Assembly (NCBI GenBank): GCA_020846135.1
Contig: JADLEK010000030.1
Coordinates: forward strand, 1 to 64,000
DNA length: 64,000 nucleotides
Direction: 5' to 3'
Source of the DNA: Gammaproteobacteria bacterium
GTDB lineage: Bacteria; Pseudomonadota; Gammaproteobacteria; Competibacterales; Competibacteraceae
The position numbers were made by a program, and so were the translations under genes. Below, piece after piece: positions 18,701 through 25,747 of this stretch. The notes beneath the pieces are model-generated. The model was given only the letters and a program-made list of their open reading frames with translations. It did not search any database and was not told the origin of the DNA. Numbering within the stretch: the stretch's first letter is position 1; every line of letters starts with the position of its first letter.

Positions 18701-18856
18701 AGCAGCGGCGCGGGGTCGGAAGTGATGCGGCGGATTGCCGCGCCGATGGTCGGCGGGATGATCTCGTCCACCGTGCTGACGCTGATCGTGATTCCGGCGA
18801 TCTATGCGCTGGTCAAGGAGGCGGGATTGCGGCGGGCCGAAATACTGCAAACGTAA
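15728..18856 (+). CDS. cusA: Cu(I)/Ag(I) efflux RND transporter, inner-membrane pump (CusA-like)
   Basis: A 1042-residue heavy-metal efflux pump of the RND superfamily, with the usual two sets of membrane helices around two large periplasmic loops. The TM4 motif GAMVDAAIVMIENAHKHLE (about residues 398-416) is that of the monovalent-metal CusA subgroup rather than the divalent CzcA group. The methionines of LLYMPTTLPG, PLEMFETV and RIDMLSTGI correspond to the copper-binding triad described for E. coli CusA. The C-terminal half keeps GQFEYMERAK and GFIALAGVATETGV. It starts one base after cusB. Proton-driven export of Cu(I)/Ag(I) is inferred from these motifs. Confidence 0.93.
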   Translation: MLGRIIEASARNLFLVLLLTALVIAGGVYAVLHTPLDALPDLSDTQVIIYTDYPGQAPQVVEDQITYPLSAAMLGVPKSKVVRGFSFFGASFVYVIFEDGTDLYWARSRVLEYLTTLAGRLPNNVTPSLGPDATGVGWVYQYVVLGAQRTLAELRTLQDWFIRYQLTKAQGVAEVASVGGFVQQYQVVVDPRQLQAYGIPLQRVSEVIRSSNRDVGGRVVELAETEYMVRGKGYLRGVADLEQLVLKAEGGVPVLLRDVARVELGPDERRGIAELNGEGEAVSGIAVARFGANTLDVIHNVKAKIAEIAGGLPAGVTIEAVYDRSDLIHRAIETLKNTLIEESLIVGLVCIVFLFHVRSALVAILMLPVGILIAFIVMRGLDLNSNIMSLGGIAIAIGAMVDAAIVMIENAHKHLERAAPDASRVQIMIDAAKEVGPALFFSLLIITVSFLPVFALEAQEGRLFKPLAYTKTFAMAGAALLSITLVPALMVLFIRGRIIPEQRNPLNRLLIWLYRPLIAGVMRWKKLTILLALAVLAASYVPASRLGSEFMPTLNEGTLLYMPTTLPGLSVTKAAEIMQTQNRIIKTFPEVASVLGKAGRAATATDPAPLEMFETVINLKPEDQWRPGLTIDGLIAELDQALQIPGVSNAWTLPIKARIDMLSTGIRTPIGVKVFGNDLVELERLAKAIEAVIKTVPGTTSAYAERITGGYYLNIDPDRAALARYGLGIGEMQDVIATALGGEMVTTTVEGRERFGVNVRYPRDFRADPQTIAEVLIPVPGGAMIPLGQVASISFGKGAPSIRTENALLAAYIYVDLRGRDIGGYVADAQRAVREQVQFKPGYYIAWSGQFEYMERAKARLLIVVPFTLLIIFILLYLNFRRLTETLIVMLSLPFALVGGVWLMAWLGYNLSVAVAVGFIALAGVATETGVIMLIYLDHALATLRQQRAAAGQPLTVSDIYAAVMEGAVERVRPKMMTVVAIMAGLLPILWSSGAGSEVMRRIAAPMVGGMISSTVLTLIVIPAIYALVKEAGLRRAEILQT

Positions 18857-19009
18857 GGCTATTGGCGATCCGTTTTAGCCATGCCCGGATAGATTTTTCC
18901 ACATCCGGCTTGTCCTATCCGGCGAATTCAGCTACTTCTTATTGATTGAAGGCCCGTTTGCGACGCATTCCCCAGATCCATCACCCATCGCACGAGGAGC
19001 AGAATCCTG

Positions 19010-20131
19010 ATGAAAACCTTTAACCGCAATGTCCTGAGCGCCGCCGTTGGCGCAGCTATTCTGAGTCTGGGCGGCCTGGCCCAAGCTGAGGACACCATCA
19101 AGATCGCGGTCGCCGGCCCGATTACCGGCCCGGTCGCCCAATATGGCGATATGCAGATGAGCGGCGCCAAAATGGCGGTCGAGCAGATCAACGCCAAGGG
19201 CGGCGTCAACGGCAAAAAGCTGGAAGCGGTGCTGATGGACGACGTTTGCGAACCCAAGCAGGCGGTCGCTGTCGCCAACCAGATCGTGAATCAGAAGATC
19301 AAATATGTGGTCGGTCACCTGTGTTCCGGTTCGACCCAGCCCGCCTCCAAACTGTACGAGGAGGAAGGCATCCTGATGATCACCCCGGCGGCCACTAATC
19401 CGGCGATTACCCAGCAGGGCTACAAGATGGTGTTCCGCACCATCGGCACCGACGACCAGCAGGGACCGACTGCCGGCCGCTACATCGCCACCAAGGTCAA
19501 GCCCAAGAAGCTAGCGATCATCCACGACAAGCAACAATACGGTGAAGGCATCGCTAAGGAAGTAGACAAGACCGTTAAGGCCGCCGGGATCAAACCAGTG
19601 CTGTTCGAGGGTATCAGCAAGGGCCAGACCGACTTCTCCGCGCTGATCACCAAAATGAAGAAGGAAGGCGTGGATTTCGTCTACTACGGCGGCTATCACC
19701 CGGAACTGGGCCTGCTGCTGCGGCAATCCAAGGAACAGGGCTTCGACGCCAAGTACATGGGACCGGAAGGCGTAGGCAATAAGGATATCAGCGCCATTGC
19801 CGGCCCGGCCTCGGAAGGGCTGCTGGTCACATTGCCCGCCGATTTCAGCACTGATCCCGCCAACGCCGCCTTGGTTAAGGCCTTCAAGGATCAGAAGCAG
19901 GATCCGAGTGGCCCCTTCGTTATGCCGGCCTATGCCGGAGTGCAAGTCATTACCGACGCTATCACCGGGGCCAAGACTGAAGACCCAATCAAACTGGCGG
20001 AATACATCCGCAAGAACAGCTTCCAGACCCCGATTGGCAAAGTGGCATTCCGGGAAAATGGCGATCTGAAAGAGTTTGAGTTCGTGATCTTTGAATGGCA
20101 TGCCGACGCGACCAAGACGCCGGTCAAGTGA
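19010..20131 (+). CDS. livK: Branched-chain amino acid ABC transporter, substrate-binding protein
   Basis: A 373-residue periplasmic binding protein. The signal peptide is MKTFNRNVLSAAVGAAILSL followed by GGLAQA; the mature part begins EDTIKIAVAGPITGPVAQYGD, the type-1 periplasmic-binding fold of the LivJ/LivK group. Segments VGHLCSGSTQPASKLYEEE and YGGYHPELGLLLRQSKEQG are family hallmarks lining the two lobes. The ATG at 19010 follows GAGGAGCAGAATCCTG. It heads the livKHMGF cluster but is separated from livH by 234 bases containing two heptanucleotide arrays. Substrate range (Leu/Ile/Val or related amides) cannot be read from sequence. Confidence 0.94.
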   Translation: MKTFNRNVLSAAVGAAILSLGGLAQAEDTIKIAVAGPITGPVAQYGDMQMSGAKMAVEQINAKGGVNGKKLEAVLMDDVCEPKQAVAVANQIVNQKIKYVVGHLCSGSTQPASKLYEEEGILMITPAATNPAITQQGYKMVFRTIGTDDQQGPTAGRYIATKVKPKKLAIIHDKQQYGEGIAKEVDKTVKAAGIKPVLFEGISKGQTDFSALITKMKKEGVDFVYYGGYHPELGLLLRQSKEQGFDAKYMGPEGVGNKDISAIAGPASEGLLVTLPADFSTDPANAALVKAFKDQKQDPSGPFVMPAYAGVQVITDAITGAKTEDPIKLAEYIRKNSFQTPIGKVAFRENGDLKEFEFVIFEWHADATKTPVK

Positions 20132-20162
20132 AAGGTTAAAGGTTAAAGGTTAAAGGTTAAAG
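20131..20162 (+). repeat. AAAGGTT heptanucleotide array (four copies plus four bases)
   Basis: AAAGGTT is repeated four times plus AAAG, starting on the last base of the livK stop codon. The same unit occurs at 42787-42832. Confidence 0.95.
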
Positions 20163-20230
20163 CTGAACCGATAACCCTGTGAACCGAGGCAAAGATCAGA
20201 ACAGGCGCAAGGCGCAGGGCTTTCTTTACA

Positions 20231-20325
20231 CCTTTGGCCTTTGGCCTTTGGCCTTTGGCCTTTGGCCTTTGGCCTTTGGCCTTTGGCCTTTGGCCTTTGG
20301 CCTTTGGCCTTTGGCCTTTGGCCTT
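20231..20325 (-). repeat. CCTTTGG heptanucleotide array (about 13.5 copies)
   Basis: 95 bases of perfect CCTTTGG repeats end 41 bases before the livH start. Read on the minus strand the unit is AAAGGCC, differing from the AAAGGTT unit at 20131 only in the last two bases. The two arrays are inverted relative to one another. Copy number is likely to vary by slippage. Confidence 0.95.
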
Positions 20326-20365
20326 CCTTGCCAATTCTCCGCTTCCATCGCCCAATACGCCGCTC

Positions 20366-21295
20366 ATGTCCAATTTCTCGATCCTTGAATTCATCCAGCA
20401 GATCATCAACGGTCTGACCCTGGGTAGCATCTATGCCTTGATCGCCATTGGCTACACGATGGTCTACGGCATTATTGGCATGATCAATTTCGCTCACGGC
20501 GAGATTTACATGATCGGTGCTTACGTCGGCTTGCTGGTCATCACCGTGTTGGGGCTGGTCGGCGTGGATAGCATCTCGCTGATCCTGCTGGCGACCCTGG
20601 CGATCAGCATTCTGGTCACCGGCTCCTACGGCTGGACGGTGGAGCGGTTGGCCTATCGGCCATTGCGCGGCAGTCCCCGGCTGGTGCCGCTGATTTCCGC
20701 AATTGGCGTCTCGATCTTCCTGCAAAACTACGTCCAACTCGGCCAGGGCGCGCGCGATGTGTCGATGCAACCGGTGCTGACCGGCGGCTGGCGGTTTGGG
20801 TCGGAAGATGGCTTTCAGGTCTATCTGTCCTATATGCAGGTCTTGATTGCAGCGATCACCGTAGCATTCATGGCCAGCCTGACCTTGTTCATTTCCCGCT
20901 CGCGAATGGGTCGAGCCTGCCGGGCCTGTTCCGAAGACCGGGCGATGGCCAATCTGCTCGGCATTGACACCGACCGGGTGATTTCCCTGACCTTCGTGTT
21001 GGGCGCGACCCTGGCGGCGGTAGCCGGGGTGCTGGTCTCGATGTATTACGGCCTGGTCAATCCCTTCATCGGCTTTATCGCCGGCTTGAAAGCCTTTACT
21101 GCGGCGGTGCTGGGTGGGATCGGCAGCATTCCCGGCGCGATGCTGGGCGGGATTGTGCTGGGTCTGGCGGAAAGTTTCGCCTCGGCTTATCTGCAAACCG
21201 AATATAAGGATGTGGTGGCTTTCGCCCTGCTGATCCTGGTGCTGCTGGTGCGACCGACCGGCCTGCTCGGTCGCCCCGACGTGGAAAAGGTGTAA
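20366..21295 (+). CDS. livH: Branched-chain amino acid ABC transporter, permease LivH
   Basis: A 309-residue permease beginning MSNFSILEFIQQIINGLTLG. The segments SIYALIAIGYTMVYGIIGMINFAHGEIYMIGAY-type residues (about 21-52) and the EAA-like loop with GLKAFTAAVLGGIGSIPGAM (about 244-263) are typical of LivH. About eight membrane helices are expected. The ATG at 20366 was chosen by family; an upstream in-frame start would translate the heptanucleotide array. It pairs with LivM to form the channel. Confidence 0.95.
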   Translation: MSNFSILEFIQQIINGLTLGSIYALIAIGYTMVYGIIGMINFAHGEIYMIGAYVGLLVITVLGLVGVDSISLILLATLAISILVTGSYGWTVERLAYRPLRGSPRLVPLISAIGVSIFLQNYVQLGQGARDVSMQPVLTGGWRFGSEDGFQVYLSYMQVLIAAITVAFMASLTLFISRSRMGRACRACSEDRAMANLLGIDTDRVISLTFVLGATLAAVAGVLVSMYYGLVNPFIGFIAGLKAFTAAVLGGIGSIPGAMLGGIVLGLAESFASAYLQTEYKDVVAFALLILVLLVRPTGLLGRPDVEKV

Positions 21296-21298
21296 GCC

Positions 21299-22576
21299 AT
21301 GCGCCGCGTATTGCCTGAAGCTCTGCTGGCTGCGGCGCTGACTGCGGTGCTGCTGATCCCGATTTTCGGTCTCCGCATCCGCGTCGATGGGGTCCACGTC
21401 ACGCTCAATCAGACCCCAACCCCGGTCATCGTCGCGGTGGTGATCGTGTTTCTGCTGCGTCTGTTTCATGGCCCGCTTGGCAACTTCTGGAACCGGCTGC
21501 GTATCCCTCCATCCTGGTGGGATAACCCCGTTTCGACCGCGCTGCGGCAACCGGAACGGCAACACCGCTTGCAAAAGGCGGCCTGGATCGTGCTGCTGCT
21601 GGCCGCGGTGATCTGGCCGTTCACCGCCTCCCGTGGCGCAGTGGACATCATGACCCTAGCGCTGATCTACGTCATGCTCGGGCTGGGACTCAACATCGTG
21701 GTCGGTTTCGCCGGGCTGCTGGTGCTGGGTTACGCCGCCTTCTATGCAGTCGGCGCTTATACCTACGCCCTGCTGGCTCAACAGTTTTCTCTGTCGTTCT
21801 GGCTCTGCCTGCCAATTGCCGGGGCCTTGGCGGCGCTGACCGGGTTTCTGCTCGGTCTGCCGGTGCTGCGGTTGCGCGGTGACTATCTGGCGATTGTCAC
21901 GCTGGGCTTCGGCGAAATTACCCGCCTGCTGCTGAACAATCTCAATTTCCTCACTGGCGGTCCGGACGGCATCGGCAATATCCCCCGCCCCGGCTTGTTC
22001 GGGCTGGAATTCAGCCGTCGGGCTAAAGAAGGCGAAACCACCTTCCACGAATTTTTCGGCATCGACTACAGCGGCGATTACGGGGTCATTTTTCTCTATC
22101 TGCTGGGCTTGGCGCTGGTGCTACTGATCCTGTTCGTGATTAACCGCCTGTTGCGGATGCCATTGGGGCGGGCCTGGGAGGCGTTGCGCGAGGATGAAAT
22201 CGCCTGCCGTTCGCTGGGTCTTAACCCGACCATGATCAAATTGTCGGCCCTGACCCTGAGCGCCGCCTTTGCCGGACTGGCCGGCGCGTTCTTCGCCGCC
22301 CGCCAGGGTCATATCAATCCCGAATCGTTTACCTTCATCGAGTCGGCCATGGTTTTGGCGATGGTGGTGCTGGGCGGGATGGGATCGCAATTCGGGGTGG
22401 TGCTGGCAGCGATTGCCATTACCGCCTTGCCGGAACTGGCTCGCGAGTTTGACGAATACCGGATGCTGGCTTTCGGATTGGTGATGGTGCTGATGATGAT
22501 CTGGCGACCGCAGGGCCTGATCCCCGCCACCCGGCCCAAACTGGAATTGCCGGAACAGATGGAGGCCAAGCCATGA
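21299..22576 (+). CDS. livM: Branched-chain amino acid ABC transporter, permease LivM
   Basis: A 425-residue permease, three bases after livH. The family core starts around residue 115 ([20 protein letters not shown]) and includes [21 protein letters not shown] and the cytoplasmic loop [18 protein letters not shown]. The N-terminal 110 residues hold extra hydrophobic segments, as in the long E. coli LivM. The end overlaps livG by four bases. Confidence 0.95.
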   Translation: MRRVLPEALLAAALTAVLLIPIFGLRIRVDGVHVTLNQTPTPVIVAVVIVFLLRLFHGPLGNFWNRLRIPPSWWDNPVSTALRQPERQHRLQKAAWIVLLLAAVIWPFTASRGAVDIMTLALIYVMLGLGLNIVVGFAGLLVLGYAAFYAVGAYTYALLAQQFSLSFWLCLPIAGALAALTGFLLGLPVLRLRGDYLAIVTLGFGEITRLLLNNLNFLTGGPDGIGNIPRPGLFGLEFSRRAKEGETTFHEFFGIDYSGDYGVIFLYLLGLALVLLILFVINRLLRMPLGRAWEALREDEIACRSLGLNPTMIKLSALTLSAAFAGLAGAFFAARQGHINPESFTFIESAMVLAMVVLGGMGSQFGVVLAAIAITALPELAREFDEYRMLAFGLVMVLMMIWRPQGLIPATRPKLELPEQMEAKP

Positions 22577-23415
22577 GTCTGCAACTGGACAAAGCGTCTG
22601 CCGCTCCGGCTAAAGCAACGCCCGAACCTTTCGTTCTGACCGGAATCACGGCCCGCCCCCTGCTGGAGGTGGACCAGCTCAGTATGCGGTTTGGCGGGTT
22701 GCTGGCCGTGGACCATGTGGCTTTCAAAGTACATTGCAACCAGATTTTCGCGATCATCGGTCCCAACGGTGCGGGCAAAACCACGGTTTTCAATTGCGTT
22801 GGCGGTTTCTACCGGCCCACCACCGGAACCGTGATCCTGGACGGTCAACCGCTGCAAGAGTTGCCCAGCCACCACATCGCCCAGCGCGGACTGGTGCGGA
22901 CCTTCCAGAATGTGCGGCTGTTCAAGACCATGACCGTGGTCGAAAACCTGCTGATTTCGCAGCACACCCAACTGGAAACCGGGTTGCTGCCCGGCCTGTT
23001 CAAAACCCCGAAGTACCGCCGCGCCGAAGCCGAGGCCCTGGAGCGGGCCGCGTTCTGGCTGGAAAAAGTGGGCCTGCAAGCGGTCGCCAACCGCGAAGCC
23101 GGCAATCTCGCTTACGGGCAACAGCGACGGCTGGAAATCGCCCGTTGCATGATCACGCAGCCGAAACTGCTCATGCTTGATGAACCGGCGGCAGGATTGA
23201 ATCCGCAGGAAACCCGCGATCTGGATCGGCTGATTAACGAATTGCGGGCGGAACACCATGTCGCGGTCCTGCTGATTGAGCATGATATGAGTCTGGTCAT
23301 GGGTATTTCCGACGAAATTCTGGTGATGGAATACGGTCGGCCCATTGCGACCGGCGTTCCGGCGGACATTCGCCGTAATCCCAAAGTCATCAAGGCCTAT
23401 CTCGGGGAAGAGTGA
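22573..23415 (+). CDS. livG: Branched-chain amino acid ABC transporter, ATP-binding protein LivG
   Basis: A 280-residue ABC ATPase with Walker [13 protein letters not shown] (about residues 63-74), signature [16 protein letters not shown] near 177-192, and Walker [14 protein letters not shown] near 198-210. The QT...E segment between ([20 protein letters not shown]) is characteristic of LivG. The first 30 residues form an extension before the ABC fold. The start overlaps livM (ATGA) and the stop overlaps livF (TGATG). Confidence 0.95.
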   Translation: MSLQLDKASAAPAKATPEPFVLTGITARPLLEVDQLSMRFGGLLAVDHVAFKVHCNQIFAIIGPNGAGKTTVFNCVGGFYRPTTGTVILDGQPLQELPSHHIAQRGLVRTFQNVRLFKTMTVVENLLISQHTQLETGLLPGLFKTPKYRRAEAEALERAAFWLEKVGLQAVANREAGNLAYGQQRRLEIARCMITQPKLLMLDEPAAGLNPQETRDLDRLINELRAEHHVAVLLIEHDMSLVMGISDEILVMEYGRPIATGVPADIRRNPKVIKAYLGEE

Positions 23416-24119
23416 TGCTGCTGAAACTGGATCACATCCACACCTTCTACGGCCAGATTGAGGCGCTGAAAGGCGTCTCGCTCGAAGTCCATCCCGGCGA
23501 GATCGTCACCCTGATTGGCGCTAATGGCGCGGGCAAAAGCACCCTGCTGCTGACCATTTGCGGCTCGCCGCAGGCTAGTCAGGGCAAGGTGTTGTTCGAG
23601 GGGCAGGACATCACCCACAAGCCGACCCACGTCATCATGCAGTGCGGGCTGGCGCTGGCCCCGGAGGGACGGCGGATTTTCCCCGGCTTGACCGTGCAGG
23701 AGAACTTGCAGATGGGCGGGTTCTTTGCCGACAAGGCGCGGCTGGAAACCGATTTGGAGCGGGTGTTCGGCCTGTTTCCCCGCCTCAAGGAGCGGCGCAC
23801 TCAGCGCGGCGGCACCCTGTCCGGCGGCGAACAGCAGATGCTGGCGATTGGCCGGGCGCTGATGGGCCGGCCCAGCCTGCTGCTGCTCGATGAACCGTCG
23901 CTGGGACTGGCCCCGATCATCATCGCCCAGATTTTCCAGATTCTGAAAGAAATCCGCGAAGAGGGCGTGACTATCTTTCTGGTGGAGCAAAACGCCCACC
24001 GCGCTCTGCAACTGGCGGATCGGGGCTATGTGCTGGAGAATGGCCGGATCGTGCTGGCTGACACCGGGGCCAATCTGCTGGCCAATGATCAGGTGCGCAA
24101 AGCCTATCTGGGCGGCTGA
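23415..24119 (+). CDS. livF: Branched-chain amino acid ABC transporter, ATP-binding protein LivF
   Basis: A 234-residue ABC ATPase: Walker A GANGAGKSTLLLT (about 36-48), signature TLSGGEQQMLAIGRALM (about 135-151), Walker B LLLLDEPSLGLAP near 155-167, and the LivF-type tail LENGRIVLADTGANLLAN. ATG 23415 overlaps the livG stop; GTG 23412 is an alternative. It completes the five-gene transporter and is followed by a hairpin shared with the convergent adk gene. Confidence 0.95.
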   Translation: MLLKLDHIHTFYGQIEALKGVSLEVHPGEIVTLIGANGAGKSTLLLTICGSPQASQGKVLFEGQDITHKPTHVIMQCGLALAPEGRRIFPGLTVQENLQMGGFFADKARLETDLERVFGLFPRLKERRTQRGGTLSGGEQQMLAIGRALMGRPSLLLLDEPSLGLAPIIIAQIFQILKEIREEGVTIFLVEQNAHRALQLADRGYVLENGRIVLADTGANLLANDQVRKAYLGG

Positions 24120-24127
24120 AAATTGTT

Positions 24128-24164
24128 GCCCCGGCTTCTTCCTGCGGGCGGAACAAGCCGGGGC
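24128..24164. terminator. Putative bidirectional terminator between livF and adk
   Basis: GCCCCGGCTT at 24128-24137 pairs perfectly with AAGCCGGGGC at 24155-24164 across a 17-base loop, between two convergent genes. There is no clear T-run on the plus side and only a short AT stretch on the minus side, so efficiency is uncertain. Confidence 0.5.
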
Positions 24165-24184
24165 GATGAGGCGAGAATCAAACT

Positions 24185-24748
24185 TCAGGCGACGGCGTCC
24201 AGCGCCGCCTGAATCCGCTGGCTGATCTCCTCAATCGAGCCTGTCCCCTTGACCTGCCGCAACAGGCCCTTGCGGGTGTAGTAGTCAATCAGCGGCGCGG
24301 TCTTTTCCTCGTAGACCCGCAGCCGGTTGCGGATCGTTTCTTCGTTGTCGTCGGCGCGACCGCGACCCAGCAACCGCTTGACGATTTCTTCATAATCCAC
24401 TTCAAAGAACAGCACGATATCCAGCGGCTGGCCAATCCGGGTCAACAGCCCGTCCAGCGCCTCGGCCTGGGCCAGATCGCGCGGAAAGCCGTCCATCATG
24501 AAGCCCTTGGGATTAGTCTGGGCCAGGGTTTTCAGCCCGTTTTCGATCATGCCCAGCACGATGTCAAACGGGGCTAGCTCACCAGCGTCCATGTAAGGTT
24601 TGGCGCGTCGCCCCAGTTCGGTGCCGGCGGCGACTTCGGCGCGCAGCAGATCGCCAGTGGCGACGGTGGCGACGCCATAGCGGGCGATGATGGCGTCAGT
24701 TTGGGTGCCCTTGCCTGAGCCAGGGGCGCCGAGCAGCACGATTCTCAT
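24185..24748 (-). CDS. adk: Adenylate kinase, short form
   Basis: The product from ATG 24748 (MRIVLLGAPGSGKGTQTDAI) has 187 residues; GTG 24760 would add four. The P-loop is GAPGSGKGT (about 7-15), and GFPRDLAQAEALDGLL and NRLRVYEEKTAPLIDYY are conserved nucleotide-binding and core segments. The lid region is the compact form: RLLGRGRADDNEETIRNRL replaces the roughly 27-residue insert and Cys/His lid of the usual gammaproteobacterial enzyme (about 214 residues). It interconverts AMP, ADP and ATP and lies beside ppa and hppA. Confidence 0.92.
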   Translation of the reverse strand: MRIVLLGAPGSGKGTQTDAIIARYGVATVATGDLLRAEVAAGTELGRRAKPYMDAGELAPFDIVLGMIENGLKTLAQTNPKGFMMDGFPRDLAQAEALDGLLTRIGQPLDIVLFFEVDYEEIVKRLLGRGRADDNEETIRNRLRVYEEKTAPLIDYYTRKGLLRQVKGTGSIEEISQRIQAALDAVA

Positions 24749-24953
24749 AGCGGGATTCACTCTGTTGGGTGGTGGAAAAAGTTAGGGAATGCAGCGTTAC
24801 GACAGCGGAACTTGGAATCTTGCCTATCCGCCGGGGCGGGCGCAACCGGCTGTCAAGCCTTTAGCCTTATTGATAGTATAGGCAGGCTTGAAACACCCTT
24901 TCATCAACTCCCTCATCAACCCCCTCATCAACCTCGACACAAGAGGCAACGCC

Positions 24954-25490
24954 ATGATTCTGGACAGAGTGGACGCCGGTCATAACCTGCCCGACGAGTT
25001 TAACGTCATCATCGAAATTCCAGCCCATTCGGACCCGGTCAAATATGAAGTGGACAAGGAAACCGGCGCTCTGTTTGTGGATCGGTTCATGAACACCGCG
25101 ATGCACTATCCTTGCAACTATGGCTACATCCCCCACACGCTCTGCGAGGACGGCGATCCGCTAGATGTACTCGTGGTCGCGCCGCTGCCGGTGATCAGCG
25201 GCTGCGTGATGCGTTGCCGGCCGTTGGGCGTGTTGAAAATGAGCGACGAGAAGGGCGGCGACGCCAAGTTGCTGGCGGTACCGATCAAGAAGGAATGCGC
25301 CCAGTATGATCACATCGAGTCGGTCGATCAGATGTCCAAGGCCCAGTTAAGCCAGATTGCTCATTTCTTCCAGCATTACAAAGATTTAGATTTCGGAAAG
25401 TGGGTCGAGATCGAGGGCTGGGACGGGCTGGACGAAGCCAAAGCCGAGATTGTGCGGAGCGTGGAACGCTATAACGCCGGCCATCAATAA
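24954..25490 (+). CDS. ppa: Soluble inorganic pyrophosphatase, family I
   Basis: A 178-residue enzyme hydrolysing PPi to phosphate. The active-site signature is DGDPLDVLVVAPLPV (about residues 67-81), with HYPCNYGYIPHTL before it and KKECAQYDHIESVDQM later. The ATG at 24954 follows AGAGGCAACGCC and gives MILDRVDAGHNLPDEFNVII, the normal start. An upstream in-frame ATG at 24888 would translate a run of CATCAAC repeats and is not favoured. The neighbouring hppA gene encodes the ion-pumping counterpart. Confidence 0.96.
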   Translation: MILDRVDAGHNLPDEFNVIIEIPAHSDPVKYEVDKETGALFVDRFMNTAMHYPCNYGYIPHTLCEDGDPLDVLVVAPLPVISGCVMRCRPLGVLKMSDEKGGDAKLLAVPIKKECAQYDHIESVDQMSKAQLSQIAHFFQHYKDLDFGKWVEIEGWDGLDEAKAEIVRSVERYNAGHQ

Positions 25491-25705
25491 ATCCGGGAGG
25501 CGGACCTCTTTTCCACCCGATTCGCCGCCGGGATTGTCTTGACGCTGGTATCGCCTATTCTTTAAGGGTTAAAGGGAAGTACGGTCGCCGGCCCGATTCC
25601 GTTTACCGGCCATTGCCGGCGGGGTGCTTGCCGGGCGGCGTCCACTCAACGAAAAACCACTTAACGATAACCCTAGTCAATAACCCACTAAAACCAGGAG
25701 GAATC

Positions 25706-25747
25706 ATGCAGTCCATTTATCCACACTCGGGAGGGTTCGCGTCATGA
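25706..25747 (+). CDS. Possible 13-codon leader peptide coupled to hppA
   Basis: An ATG at 25706 sits behind a strong AGGAGG site (25696-25704 region) and encodes [13 protein letters not shown]. Its TGA (25745-25747) overlaps the hppA ATG as ATGA. hppA also has GGGAGGG within the leader. The segment contains a perfect DnaA box (25717-25725). Translation is plausible from the signals but unproven. Confidence 0.4.
   Translation: MQSIYPHSGGFAS

Noticed and set aside
20231-20325. Possible CRISPR array from regular repeats
   Set aside because: The units are seven bases with no spacers; it is a simple heptanucleotide tandem repeat.
20150-21574. Long minus-strand frame with PKAKGQR repeats across livH
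   Set aside because: It is produced by the heptamer array and the antisense of livH; there is no family similarity and livH is clearly coding.
24888-24953. N-terminal extension of Ppa from an upstream ATG
   Set aside because: It would translate CATCAAC repeats; family start and ribosome-binding site support ATG 24954.
25717-25725. A second replication origin near hppA
   Set aside because: There is only one DnaA box and no AT-rich unwinding region; a single 9-mer match can arise by chance in 64 kb.
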